A stretch of 64,000 bases of DNA from Pseudomonas sp. R5(2019) (lineage in GTDB: Bacteria > Pseudomonadota > Gammaproteobacteria > Pseudomonadales > Pseudomonadaceae), in contig NZ_JAAAMT010000001.1 of the NCBI RefSeq assembly GCF_009905435.1, positions 186,001 through 250,000 of the forward strand, written 5' to 3'. The notes beneath the pieces were generated by a model. It was not told the DNA's origin and ran no database searches. It worked only from the letters and a program-made list of their open reading frames with translations. A program made the translations under genes and the position numbers. Position 1 is the first letter of the stretch; the number at the start of each line of letters is the position of its first letter. This document shows positions 20,995 through 29,383 of this stretch, piece after piece.

Positions 20995-21743
20995 TAGATT
21001 ACCTTCGCCTCGTTCTTCAGTTTCTCGACCAGTTCGGCCACCGACTTGACCTTGACCCCGGCGCTACGAGCGGCCGGCGCTTCGACTTTCAAGGTGTGCA
21101 CGGTGCAAGCGCAGCTGACGCCCAGAGCGCTCGGAGTGAGCACCTCCAGCGGCTTCTTCTTGGCCTTCATGATGTTGGGTAGCGACGCGTAGCGCGGTTC
21201 GTTCAAACGCAGGTCGGTGGTGACGATGGCCGGCAGTTTCAGGGCAACCGTCTGTGCGCCGCCGTCGATTTCGCGAATCACCGCAACGCTGTCGCCGCTG
21301 ATGGCGACATTCGAAGCGAAGGTGCCCTGGCCGTAGCCACTCAATGCAGCGAGCATCTGGCCGGTCTGGTTGTTATCGCTGTCGATGGACTGCTTGCCGA
21401 GGATCACCAGTTGAGGCTGTTCCTTGTCGACAACCGCTTTCAACAGCCTGGCCACAGCCAGCGAGCCCAGGTCTTCACCGGCCTCGACCAGTACGGCACG
21501 GTCGGCACCCAGTGCCAGGGCCGTGCGCAGTTGCTCCTGTGCCGCGTTGCTGCCGATGCTGACGACCACCACTTCAGTGGCAATACCTTGTTCTTTCAGG
21601 CGCACCGCTTCTTCCACGGCGATTTCGCAGAAGGGGTTCATCGCCATTTTCACGTTGGCCAGGTCAACGCCAGAGTTGTCCGCCTTGACGCGTACCTTGA
21701 CGTTGAAATCAACCACACGCTTTACCGCAACCAGTACTTTCAT
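20994..21743 (-). CDS. etfB: Electron transfer flavoprotein beta subunit
   Basis: ETF beta, 249 residues: N-terminal [20 protein letters not shown], the [19 protein letters not shown] block, the AMP-site region [20 protein letters not shown] and the beta signature [19 protein letters not shown]. It stands immediately upstream of etfA with a one-base overlap and about 30 bases after the acyl-CoA dehydrogenase gene. Intact and of normal length. Confidence 0.95.
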   Translation of the reverse strand: MKVLVAVKRVVDFNVKVRVKADNSGVDLANVKMAMNPFCEIAVEEAVRLKEQGIATEVVVVSIGSNAAQEQLRTALALGADRAVLVEAGEDLGSLAVARLLKAVVDKEQPQLVILGKQSIDSDNNQTGQMLAALSGYGQGTFASNVAISGDSVAVIREIDGGAQTVALKLPAIVTTDLRLNEPRYASLPNIMKAKKKPLEVLTPSALGVSCACTVHTLKVEAPAARSAGVKVKSVAELVEKLKNEAKVI

Positions 21744-21773
21744 AGTGTGTTCCCGTGTTCGTGCAGTGATTGA

Positions 21774-22916
21774 TCAAGCGCTGTGCAGCAGCTCGGCGTA
21801 GGCCTGCAAATGGTGATCGTCATCACCCAACTGGTGACCCAGCATCACCAACCTTTTGGCGTGATGGGCCAGGTTGTATTCCCAGGTCATGCCGATACCG
21901 CCGTGCAATTGGATCGCTTGCTCGGCGATCAGCCTCGCCGCGCGGACCACCACAAATTTGGCGGCGGCCAGTTGCCGGCTGCGTTCGTCGCTATCGGCCT
22001 GATCGGCCACGCAGGCGGCAAGGATTGCCATGGAGGTGGCCATTTCCAGCTCGCCGCGCATGTCGGCCATGCGGTGCTGCAACACCTGGAACTTGCCGAT
22101 TGGCGCGCCGAACTGCTTGCGCGTTTTGAGGTAGTCGAGGGTCAGGCGAAAGGCTTCCTGCATGCCGCCAATGGCTTCGGCGCACTGCCCGGCAATGGCG
22201 CGACCCTGCTGATAACGCAAGGCCGGCAAGGCCTCGCCGACGTTGCCGAGCAAAGCCCCCCGGGCCACAAAGACATCGTCGAGGATCAGGTCGCTGGCAC
22301 GCGGGCCATCGATGCAGGGGTAATCGCGACGCTGCAACCCGTGGGCTTGCGCCTCGACCAGGAACAAGCTGATGCCTTGGTCGCAACGCGCATCACCGCC
22401 GGTGCGCGCCGAAACCAGGATCAACCCTGCACTGGCAGCGCCAACCACTGCAATCTTGCGTCCGGACAGACACCAACCACCCTCGACCGGGCGCGCTTGG
22501 GTCTGCACATCGTGCAACTGGTAGTGGCTTTGCAGTTCTTCCAAAGCCACCGCCATTTGCAGCGAGCCTTCAGCCACTTGCGGCAACAGGTCTGCCTGCT
22601 GGCTGGCATCGCCCAGTTGCTGCAGCAGACCGGCTGCGTGAATCTGCGACGGCAAGAACGGCTCCAGGCACAGGTTGCGACCGAGCTCGGTCATGATCAG
22701 CATATTGTCCACGCCAGTACCGCCAAAGCCGCCATGTTCCTGGGCAATCGGCACCGAACACAGGCCCAGTTCGGCCATCTGGTTCCAGAACGCCGGACTC
22801 ATGCCGGCTTCGCTGTGGTAGTAGCTTTCGCGGGCTTCGAAGCTGTAGTGATCGCGGGCCAGTCGGGTCACGGTGTCTTGCAGCATCTGCTGCTCGGAGC
22901 TGAGTGTGAAGTCCAT
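21774..22916 (-). CDS. Acyl-CoA dehydrogenase, PimD-like (pimeloyl-CoA dehydrogenase small subunit)
   Basis: Acyl-CoA dehydrogenase of 380 residues. It begins MDFTLSSEQQMLQDTVTRLA, shows QEHGGFGGTGVDNMLIMTEL, and ends with the FAD/substrate region QLHGGIGMTWEYNLAHHAKR. Together with the upstream 398-residue homologue it has the lengths and order of the PimC/PimD pair of Rhodopseudomonas palustris, which form a heteromeric pimeloyl-CoA dehydrogenase. ATG 22916 has AAGGAGGTACGC upstream. Dicarboxylyl-CoA specificity is inferred from the operon. Confidence 0.85.
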   Translation of the reverse strand: MDFTLSSEQQMLQDTVTRLARDHYSFEARESYYHSEAGMSPAFWNQMAELGLCSVPIAQEHGGFGGTGVDNMLIMTELGRNLCLEPFLPSQIHAAGLLQQLGDASQQADLLPQVAEGSLQMAVALEELQSHYQLHDVQTQARPVEGGWCLSGRKIAVVGAASAGLILVSARTGGDARCDQGISLFLVEAQAHGLQRRDYPCIDGPRASDLILDDVFVARGALLGNVGEALPALRYQQGRAIAGQCAEAIGGMQEAFRLTLDYLKTRKQFGAPIGKFQVLQHRMADMRGELEMATSMAILAACVADQADSDERSRQLAAAKFVVVRAARLIAEQAIQLHGGIGMTWEYNLAHHAKRLVMLGHQLGDDDHHLQAYAELLHSA

Positions 22917-22927
22917 TGCGTACCTCC

Positions 22928-24124
22928 TTAAAGCTCAAGAATCATCTTGGCGATAATGTTCTTCTGAATTTCATTGGAGCCGCCGTAGATAGACAGCTTG
23001 CGCAGGTTGAAATACTGGCTGGCGGGGGCGGCGCTGTAGTCGGTGTGCAGCGGGGCGCCTGTGAAGTCGTCGTGCAGTTGCGCTTCGACGAAAGGCAACG
23101 CCTTGGCGCCCAGCGCTTTACGCAGCAAGTGGCTGATGGCCTGGCGGATTTCCGAGCCTTTGATTTTCAGGATCGAACTTTCGGCGCCGGGCACGCCTCC
23201 GGCCTGGGCTGCCGCGAGGATGCGCAGGGTGCTCATCTCGATGGCCAGCAGCTGAATCTCCACCTCGGCAACCTGCAAGCGAAACTGTGGGTCCTCCAGC
23301 AATGGCCGACCGTTGCGCAGTTCCTGCAGGGCGACCTGCTTGAGGTGCGCCAGTGCGGCCTTGGATTGGCCGATGCCAGCCTGCCCGGTGCGCTCGTGGG
23401 TCAGCAGGTATTTGGCGCAGGTCCAGCCCTGGTTCTCTTCACCTACCAGGTTTTCCACCGGCACGCGGACGTTGTCGAAGAACACTTCGTTGACCTCATG
23501 CTCGCCTTCGAGCGTGATGATCGGGCGAACGCTGATGCCGGGCGTGGTCATGTCGATCAGCAGGAAGGAAATACCCCGCTGCTGCTGAGCTTCGCTGTCA
23601 GTACGCACCAGGCAGAAAATCATGTTGGCGTGCTGGCCGAGGGTGGTCCAGGTCTTCTGACCGTTGACCACATAGTGGTCGCCCTCGCGCACCGCGCGAG
23701 TCTTGAGGCTGGCCAGGTCCGAACCTGCGCCTGGTTCGGAATAGCCCTGGCACCACCAGTGTTCGCCGCAAAGGATGCGTGGAAGGTAATACGCCTGCTG
23801 CGCCGGGCTGCCGAATTTCATGATCACCGGCGCAACCATATTGACGCCGAAGGAAATCAGGCGCGGCGCACCGAAGGCGGCGCACTCCTCCTCGAAAATA
23901 TGTTTTTGCACCACGCCCCAACCGGTGCCACCAAAGGTCACCGGCCAATTGGCCGCGTACCAGCCGCGGCGGGCGAGGATGCGCTGCCAGCGTTGGTGGT
24001 CGTCCTTGCTCAGACGCTTGCCCAGGCGAACTTTGGTGGCGATGTCTGCCGGCAGCGCGTCACGAAGAAAGGCACGCACCTCGGTGCGGAACTCAAGCTC
24101 GGCAGGTGTGTAGTGGATGTCCAT
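22928..24124 (-). CDS. Acyl-CoA dehydrogenase, PimC-like (pimeloyl-CoA dehydrogenase large subunit)
   Basis: Acyl-CoA dehydrogenase of 398 residues with MDIHYTPAELEFRTEVRAFL at the start, WWCQGYSEPGAGSDLASLKT in the middle domain, and the C-terminal LRKLSIYGGSNEIQKNIIAK typical of large-subunit ACADs, where a non-catalytic pattern replaces the usual EGT. Eleven bases separate it from the small subunit gene. In the pimelate pathway the pair forms 2,3-didehydropimeloyl-CoA, passing electrons to the ETF encoded next door. Confidence 0.87.
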   Translation of the reverse strand: MDIHYTPAELEFRTEVRAFLRDALPADIATKVRLGKRLSKDDHQRWQRILARRGWYAANWPVTFGGTGWGVVQKHIFEEECAAFGAPRLISFGVNMVAPVIMKFGSPAQQAYYLPRILCGEHWWCQGYSEPGAGSDLASLKTRAVREGDHYVVNGQKTWTTLGQHANMIFCLVRTDSEAQQQRGISFLLIDMTTPGISVRPIITLEGEHEVNEVFFDNVRVPVENLVGEENQGWTCAKYLLTHERTGQAGIGQSKAALAHLKQVALQELRNGRPLLEDPQFRLQVAEVEIQLLAIEMSTLRILAAAQAGGVPGAESSILKIKGSEIRQAISHLLRKALGAKALPFVEAQLHDDFTGAPLHTDYSAAPASQYFNLRKLSIYGGSNEIQKNIIAKMILEL

Positions 24125-24178
24125 GCAAAGTCCTCGATCGATGGTCAGGCCAACACCAGGCTGGCTGTGGAATCAGCT

Positions 24179-25033
24179 TTAGCGGTTCTTGGCCGCCTGG
24201 CGCCGGGCAAAGAAGTCTTCGATCAGCGCCGCGCGCTGGGGCGATGCCATGCATTCGAGAAACAGTGCGCGCTCGCGCTGCAGGCCTTCGATCAATGGCA
24301 CCCGGGTCGCCGCTTCGACTGCAGCAAGGCAGCGCGGCGCCGAGAACGAATCAGGTTCGGTTCGGGAGATTACGCTGCGCCGGGCCTCAATCAATGCGCT
24401 GGCCTCGGCAGGCGCCGTTGGCATCTTCATCTGGCCGACGCGCCGCACTGAGGCCCGCTCGGCCAACAGTTGCCGTGCATGCTGGAGGCCTGCGACCAGT
24501 GGTTCATCGTCGAACAGTGCGTCTACAAGACCGAGCCCCAACGCTTGGACCGCCTCGATCGGCTCACCCGTGATGATCATGTCCAGCGCGTTTTCCACAC
24601 CCACCAGACGCGGCAGGCGCTGGGTGCCGCCGCCACCGGGCAGCAAACCCAGACGGGTTTCCGGCAAGCCGAGCCGGGTGGCACCGTGGGCAATGCGGTA
24701 GTGACAGGCCAGGGCAATTTCCAGCCCACCGCCCAGCACTGAACCGTGCATCACCGCCAGCGAAGGCTTGCTGCAGTTTTCGATAGCCAAGGTCAGTTCT
24801 TGCAGGATCGGCGCCTGGGCAGGCTGGCCGAACTCGCGAATATCGGCGCCGGCGATAAAGGTCTTGCCCTCGCAATAGAGCATGATCAATTCGACTTGCT
24901 CGTCCTGCTCGGCCTCTAAAAAGGCTTCCAGCAACCCGGCGCGCACGGCGTGTCCAAGGGCGTTGACCGGTGGGTTGTCGACCCGGATCAAGGCCACGCC
25001 TGCCTCGCGGGTCATTTGCACGGCTGAAGTCAT
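24179..25033 (-). CDS. Enoyl-CoA hydratase, like the N-terminal half of FadJ/PimF
   Basis: Crotonase of 284 residues. The oxyanion-hole and catalytic regions are FIAGADIREFGQP, GSVLGGGLEIALACHYRIA and GLPETRLGLLPGGGGTQRLP. Beyond the crotonase core it carries the linker FLECMASPQRAALIEDFFAR, which in FadJ/PimF-type multifunctional proteins leads directly into the 3-hydroxyacyl-CoA dehydrogenase domain; here the protein ends at ARRQAAKNR. So it looks like the hydratase half of a split fusion, with the dehydrogenase supplied by the separate gene at 18525. ATG 25033 has GAGGAACTG upstream. Probably hydrates 2,3-didehydropimeloyl-CoA. Confidence 0.83.
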   Translation of the reverse strand: MTSAVQMTREAGVALIRVDNPPVNALGHAVRAGLLEAFLEAEQDEQVELIMLYCEGKTFIAGADIREFGQPAQAPILQELTLAIENCSKPSLAVMHGSVLGGGLEIALACHYRIAHGATRLGLPETRLGLLPGGGGTQRLPRLVGVENALDMIITGEPIEAVQALGLGLVDALFDDEPLVAGLQHARQLLAERASVRRVGQMKMPTAPAEASALIEARRSVISRTEPDSFSAPRCLAAVEAATRVPLIEGLQRERALFLECMASPQRAALIEDFFARRQAAKNR

Positions 25034-25084
25034 CGGACAGTTCCTCTTCTTGTTTTTATGCGGCTTGCCAATCAATCGCGCTTA

Positions 25085-25861
25085 TCAGCGATGGGTCCAC
25101 ACCGGCTTGCGCTTCTGGGCGAATGCCTGCATGCCTTCCTTCTGGTCCTGACTGGCAAAACTGGCGTGCATCAAGCGCCGCTCGAACTGCACGCCCTCGG
25201 CCAGGGTGGTTTCGAAGGCACGGTTGACCGCTTCTTTATTGAGTTTCACCGCGAGGGCCGGGTGACCGGCGATTTGCGCGGCCACGGCCAAGGCTTCATC
25301 AAGAAGATCGGCCAGGGGCACCACACGGCTGATCAACCCGAGTCGCTCGGCTTCATCAACCTCCATGAAGCGTCCGGTCAGGCACAGGTCCATGGCCTTG
25401 GCCTTGCCGATGGCGCGGGTCAAGCGCTGGGTACCGCCGGCGCCGGGCAACGTGCCGACCTTGACTTCGGGCTGGCCGAAACGGGCGTTGTCGGCAGCGA
25501 TGACCATGTCGCACATCATCGCCAGCTCGCAGCCACCACCCAGCGCCAGGCCGGCAACCGCGGCGATCACCGGTTTGCGACAGCGGGTGACGGTTTCCCA
25601 GTTGGCCGTGACGAAATCCTCCAGGTACACATCGGCAAAGCCCTTGAACTGCAATTCGCTGAGGTCGGCACCGGCCGCGAAGGCTTTGTCGTTACCGGTA
25701 ATGACGATGGCCCGAGTCTGGTCATCAGCCTCAAAGGCCAGCAGCGCCTGGCCCAGCTCGGTCATCAAGGCGTCATTGAGGGCGTTATAGACAGCCGGGC
25801 GATTCAGACGGATCAGGCCGACGGCCGCACGCTGCTCGACAAGGATATTCAGGAAAGCCAT
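25085..25861 (-). CDS. badK: Enoyl-CoA hydratase, BadK/PaaF-like
   Basis: Crotonase of 258 residues, first gene of the leftward operon. It has AFAAGADLSELQFKGF, ALGGGCELAMMCDMVIA (first catalytic Glu) and RFGQPEVKVGTLPGAGGTQR (second Glu region). BadK, the cyclohex-1-ene-1-carboxyl-CoA hydratase of R. palustris, has this length and family, and the pathway encoded here otherwise lacks that step between AliB and BadH. The name is therefore an inference from context; from sequence alone PaaF or short-chain crotonase is equally allowed. GAGGTAGGTGAC precedes ATG 25861. Confidence 0.7.
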   Translation of the reverse strand: MAFLNILVEQRAAVGLIRLNRPAVYNALNDALMTELGQALLAFEADDQTRAIVITGNDKAFAAGADLSELQFKGFADVYLEDFVTANWETVTRCRKPVIAAVAGLALGGGCELAMMCDMVIAADNARFGQPEVKVGTLPGAGGTQRLTRAIGKAKAMDLCLTGRFMEVDEAERLGLISRVVPLADLLDEALAVAAQIAGHPALAVKLNKEAVNRAFETTLAEGVQFERRLMHASFASQDQKEGMQAFAQKRKPVWTHR

Positions 25862-25895
25862 GTCACCTACCTCTTGTTATCCGGGAATGGCTTCG

Positions 25896-25958
25896 AATAT
25901 ATCCACAGAAAAATATAAAGACAACATGTTGACATATTAATTTTGAAAGCCTTATCTT
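25896..25958. promoter_or_regulatory. Divergent catabolic promoters around one shared operator (copy 2)
   Basis: The operator AAGACAACATGTTGACAT (25918-25935) contains the palindrome CAACATGTTG (25922-25931). Rightward promoter for aliA: TTGACA 25929-25934, 18-base gap, TATCTT 25953-25958. Leftward promoter for the pim operon: TTGTCT (plus 25919-25924, read on the minus strand), 17-base gap, TATATT (plus 25896-25901). Both -35 boxes overlap the palindrome, so one bound dimer could shut both operons. The same 18 bases and spacing recur at the liv promoter (6647). Confidence 0.72.
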
Positions 25959-26030
25959 CATCTCATCAAAAGGGCAATACCAGACTGTTAGAGAACAACA
26001 ACTACAACCCTTAAGAGTCGACACACACAA

Positions 26031-27695
26031 ATGAACACCTGGACAGGCACATCAGCAGATCGTCATCGGCAAACGCCCATCAACAGCGCACAGAATGACA
26101 GTATCATTACAGACTTCTGGGGCGCGCAGCTTGTTCGAGGCGCAGATTGCCGCGCCCTGTCGAGCTACCAGGCTGGCGAGAACACCCCCGTCTCGTTTAC
26201 CTACGGTGAATTGGATGCCGTGGTGACCCGCATGGCTGCCGGTCTGGCCGGCCTGGGCGTGGAAAAAGGCAGCGTGGTGTCCTGCCAATTGCCGAACGGG
26301 TGGCAGATGACGGCCTTGTTCCTGGCCTGTGCCCGCATCGGTGCCGTGTTCAACCCGTTGATGCCGATTTTTCGGGAGCGCGAGCTGCGCTTCATGCTCG
26401 GTCATGCCTGCAGTCATCTGCTGGTCGTGCCGCAGCACTTCCGCGGTTTCGATTACGCCAGCATGGCCGAAGGCTTGCGCACCGACCTGCCGGAACTGCG
26501 CCATGTGCTGGTGATTGGCGGGGACGGCGACAACAGCTTTGAACAGCAACTGCTCCACCGGGAATGGGAAAAGAACTGCGATGTCACGGCTCTGTTCGCC
26601 CAACGTCGTCCGCATGCCGATGACATCATTCAGTTGCTGTTTACTTCCGGCACCACTGGTGAACCCAAAGGGGTGCTGCACACCTCCAAGACCCTGTTGA
26701 GCAACATCATTCCTTATGCCGAGCGCCTGGGGCTTGGCCACGAAGACATTATCTTCATGGCCTCGCCCATGGCTCACCAGACCGGTTTTCTCTACGGAAT
26801 GTTGATGCCCATCTACCTCGGCGCGGCGGCGGTGCTGCAGGACGTCTGGGATGCGCGCACGGCAATCAGGATCGCTGCCGCCGAGCGCCCAACCTTTACG
26901 ATGGCCTCGACGCCGTTTCTCGCCGATTTGATCGAGCTCGCGCCGGACAATGGTGACGCACTGTCGAGCCTGCGTATTTTTGTTTCGGCCGGCGCGCCCA
27001 TTCCGGAAAGCCTGGTGGAAAAGGCTGGCAACAGCATCAACGCGAAAATCATCTCGGCCTGGGGCATGACCGAAACCGGCGCTTGCACCATGACGCGTCC
27101 GCAGGACGATCCCGAGCGGGCCATTTACACCGACGGCGTGGCCCTGCCCCTTGTGGAGGTGCGGGTGGTCGACGATGCCGGGCATGAAGTTCCAGCCGGC
27201 AGCGAAGGCCATCTTCAGGTCTGCGGCGCGAGCCTGTTCGTGGGTTACCTCAAACGCCCCGATCTATACAGCGTCGACGCCCAGGGCTGGTTCGCCACCG
27301 GCGATCTGGCCCGCATGGATGCCCAGGGCTATATCCGCATCACCGGGCGAACCAAGGATGTGGTCATCCGCGGTGGCGAAAACATCCCGGTAGTAGAAGT
27401 CGAGAACCTGCTCTACAAGCACCCGGCCATTTCGGCGGTGGCACTTGTCGGTTGCCCCGACGAGCGTCTCGGTGAACGTGTCTGCGCCTACGTCACCTTG
27501 CATGACGGTTATACGAACCTGAGCCTCGATGACGCGGTGACCTTCCTGCTCGAACACAACCTGTCGCGCAACTACTTGCCCGAGTACCTGGAAGTGCTGC
27601 CTGCCCTGCCCCGCACGCCCTCCGGAAAGATTCAGAAATTCAAGCTGCATGAGCGGGCCGCGAGCATTCGCATCGACCCGGCCAAGCGTCGCTGA
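26031..27695 (+). CDS. aliA: Cyclohexanecarboxylate-CoA ligase (AliA-like)
   Basis: AMP-forming ligase of 554 residues that would form cyclohexanecarboxyl-CoA. Motifs are LLFTSGTTGEPKGVLHT (about residue 205), SAWGMTETGACTMT, WFATGDLARMDAQGYIRITG, RTKDVVIRGGENI and the C-terminal catalytic lysine in PRTPSGKIQKFKL. Its assignment as AliA rests on the sequence type and on being followed by badH, badI, aliB and a MarR regulator, the same set as in the R. palustris cyclohexanecarboxylate cluster. The ribosome site ahead of ATG 26031 is weak (AAGAG at a long distance). First gene of the rightward operon under the shared operator. Confidence 0.82.
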   Translation: MNTWTGTSADRHRQTPINSAQNDSIITDFWGAQLVRGADCRALSSYQAGENTPVSFTYGELDAVVTRMAAGLAGLGVEKGSVVSCQLPNGWQMTALFLACARIGAVFNPLMPIFRERELRFMLGHACSHLLVVPQHFRGFDYASMAEGLRTDLPELRHVLVIGGDGDNSFEQQLLHREWEKNCDVTALFAQRRPHADDIIQLLFTSGTTGEPKGVLHTSKTLLSNIIPYAERLGLGHEDIIFMASPMAHQTGFLYGMLMPIYLGAAAVLQDVWDARTAIRIAAAERPTFTMASTPFLADLIELAPDNGDALSSLRIFVSAGAPIPESLVEKAGNSINAKIISAWGMTETGACTMTRPQDDPERAIYTDGVALPLVEVRVVDDAGHEVPAGSEGHLQVCGASLFVGYLKRPDLYSVDAQGWFATGDLARMDAQGYIRITGRTKDVVIRGGENIPVVEVENLLYKHPAISAVALVGCPDERLGERVCAYVTLHDGYTNLSLDDAVTFLLEHNLSRNYLPEYLEVLPALPRTPSGKIQKFKLHERAASIRIDPAKRR

Positions 27696-27742
27696 TCCAC
27701 ACACTCGAAACACGCAACTCAACTGACTTGGAGAATGCCCCT

Positions 27743-28510
27743 ATGAAAGGCCTTAGTGGAAAAACCGTGATCATCACCGGCGGTGGCGGCGGCATCGGTC
27801 GCGCCGTCTGCCAGCGCTTCGCTGCCGAGGGTAGCCTGGTTGCCGTGCTTGATCGCGACAGCGCCGCTGCGCAAACCACCGTCGACCTGATCCGCGAAGC
27901 CGGTGGCAAAGCAGTCGCTTACGCCGCCGACATCGCCGACTACGCCGCCATCACCAAAACCGTGGCCGTCATCGAAAAAGACTTGGGGGTGCCGACAGTC
28001 TTGGTCAACAACGCCGGCTTCGACCGTTTCATGCCGTTCCTCAAGACCGAGCCAAAGCTGTGGGAACAGCTGATTTCGATCAACCTGACCGGTGCCCTGA
28101 ACATGCACCACGTGGTGCTACCGAAAATGCTCGAGGCCGGTGGTGGCAAAGTCATCAACGTTGCCTCCGATGCCGCCCGCGTCGGTTCTTCCGGCGAGGC
28201 GGTCTACGCAGCTTGCAAGGCAGGCCTGGTGGGCTTGAGCAAAACCCTGGCACGGGAGCTGGCGACCAAGAACATCAATGTGAACGTGGTCTGCCCCGGC
28301 CCTACCGACACTGCGCTACTCAAAAGCGTGGCTGAAACCTCCAGCAACCCGGAAAAGCTCCTCGAAGCTTTCAAGAATGCCGTGCCGATGCGTCGCCTCG
28401 GCCAGCCGGAAGACTATCCGGGAATCATCGCCCTGCTCGCCAGCGACGATGCCAACTTCATCACCGGTCAAGTGATCAGCGTGTCCGGCGGCCTGACGAT
28501 GGCTGGCTAA
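27743..28510 (+). CDS. badH: 2-hydroxycyclohexanecarboxyl-CoA dehydrogenase (BadH-like SDR)
   Basis: SDR of 255 residues, oxidising 2-hydroxycyclohexane-1-carboxyl-CoA to the 2-keto ester with NAD. It shows TGGGGGIGRAVCQRF, VLVNNAGFDRFMPFL, the catalytic Ser and Tyr regions KVINVASDAARVGSSG and AVYAACKAGLVGLSKTLARE, and ends TGQVISVSGGLTMAG. ATG 27743 is preceded by TTGGAGAATG; an in-frame TTG at 27728 is unlikely. It sits 47 bases after aliA and 31 before badI. Confidence 0.85.
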   Translation: MKGLSGKTVIITGGGGGIGRAVCQRFAAEGSLVAVLDRDSAAAQTTVDLIREAGGKAVAYAADIADYAAITKTVAVIEKDLGVPTVLVNNAGFDRFMPFLKTEPKLWEQLISINLTGALNMHHVVLPKMLEAGGGKVINVASDAARVGSSGEAVYAACKAGLVGLSKTLARELATKNINVNVVCPGPTDTALLKSVAETSSNPEKLLEAFKNAVPMRRLGQPEDYPGIIALLASDDANFITGQVISVSGGLTMAG

Positions 28511-28541
28511 GCCAGGCGATTATCAAATGGGAGAGCATGCA

Positions 28542-29324
28542 ATGAACTACGAAGACATCCTGTACCAAGAACTCAACGGCGTCGCGACCATTACCATCAA
28601 CCGTCCCGAGCGCTACAACGCATTCCGCGGCCAGACCTGCATGGAGCTGCTTGACGCTTTCAACCGTGCTGGCTGGAACAAGGAAATCGGCGTCATCGTC
28701 TTCACCGGTGCTGGCGACAAGGCGTTCTGCACCGGTGGCGACCAAGGCGCCCATGAAGGCCAGTACGACGGTCGCGGCCTGATCGGTCTGCCGGTTGAAG
28801 AATTGCAAAACCTGATCCGCGAAGTGCCCAAGCCAGTGATTGCCCGGGTCAACGGCTTTGCCATCGGCGGCGGGCACGTACTGCACGTGGTCTGCGACCT
28901 GAGCATCGCCTCCGACAAAGCGGTGTTCGGCCAGGTCGGCCCCAAGGTCGGCTCGGTCGACCCGGGCTACGGCACCGCCTACCTGTCGCGCCTGATTGGC
29001 GAAAAACGTGCCCGCGAGATCTGGTACCTGTGCCGCAAGTACAGCGCCCAGCAGGCGCTGGACTGGGGGCTGGTCAACGCCGTGGTACCCCACGAGCAGC
29101 TTGATGAAGAAGTACAGAAGTGGTGCGAGGAAATTCTCGAGAAGAGCCCGACCGCGCTCTCCATCGCCAAGCGCTCGTTCAATGCCGACAGCGCCAATAT
29201 CGGAGGTATCGGCGGCCTCGGCATGCAGGCCCTGAGCCTGTACTACGACACCGAGGAGTCAAAGGAAGGCGTCGCCGCGTTCAAGGAAAAGCGCAAGCCC
29301 GAGTTCCGTAAATTCTACAAATGA
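28542..29324 (+). CDS. badI: 2-ketocyclohexanecarboxyl-CoA hydrolase (BadI-like)
   Basis: Crotonase-superfamily ring hydrolase of 260 residues that opens 2-ketocyclohexane-1-carboxyl-CoA to pimeloyl-CoA. Characteristic of the BadI/MenB subgroup rather than enoyl hydratases are FCTGGDQGAHEGQYDGRGL, GFAIGGGHVLHVVCDLSIA, GPKVGSVDPGYGTAYLSRL (with SVDPGYG where hydratases have a catalytic glutamate) and the C-terminal EGVAAFKEKRKPEFRKF. ATG 28542 has GGGAGAG upstream; ATG 28527 is also in frame. This gene is the best single marker that the pathway runs through ring opening to pimeloyl-CoA. Confidence 0.88.
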   Translation: MNYEDILYQELNGVATITINRPERYNAFRGQTCMELLDAFNRAGWNKEIGVIVFTGAGDKAFCTGGDQGAHEGQYDGRGLIGLPVEELQNLIREVPKPVIARVNGFAIGGGHVLHVVCDLSIASDKAVFGQVGPKVGSVDPGYGTAYLSRLIGEKRAREIWYLCRKYSAQQALDWGLVNAVVPHEQLDEEVQKWCEEILEKSPTALSIAKRSFNADSANIGGIGGLGMQALSLYYDTEESKEGVAAFKEKRKPEFRKFYK

Positions 29325-29383
29325 GCCCTGCGCCGGCAGCCATCCTGCTGCCGGCACAGCACCCCAATGGCCTGGAGAGCATC

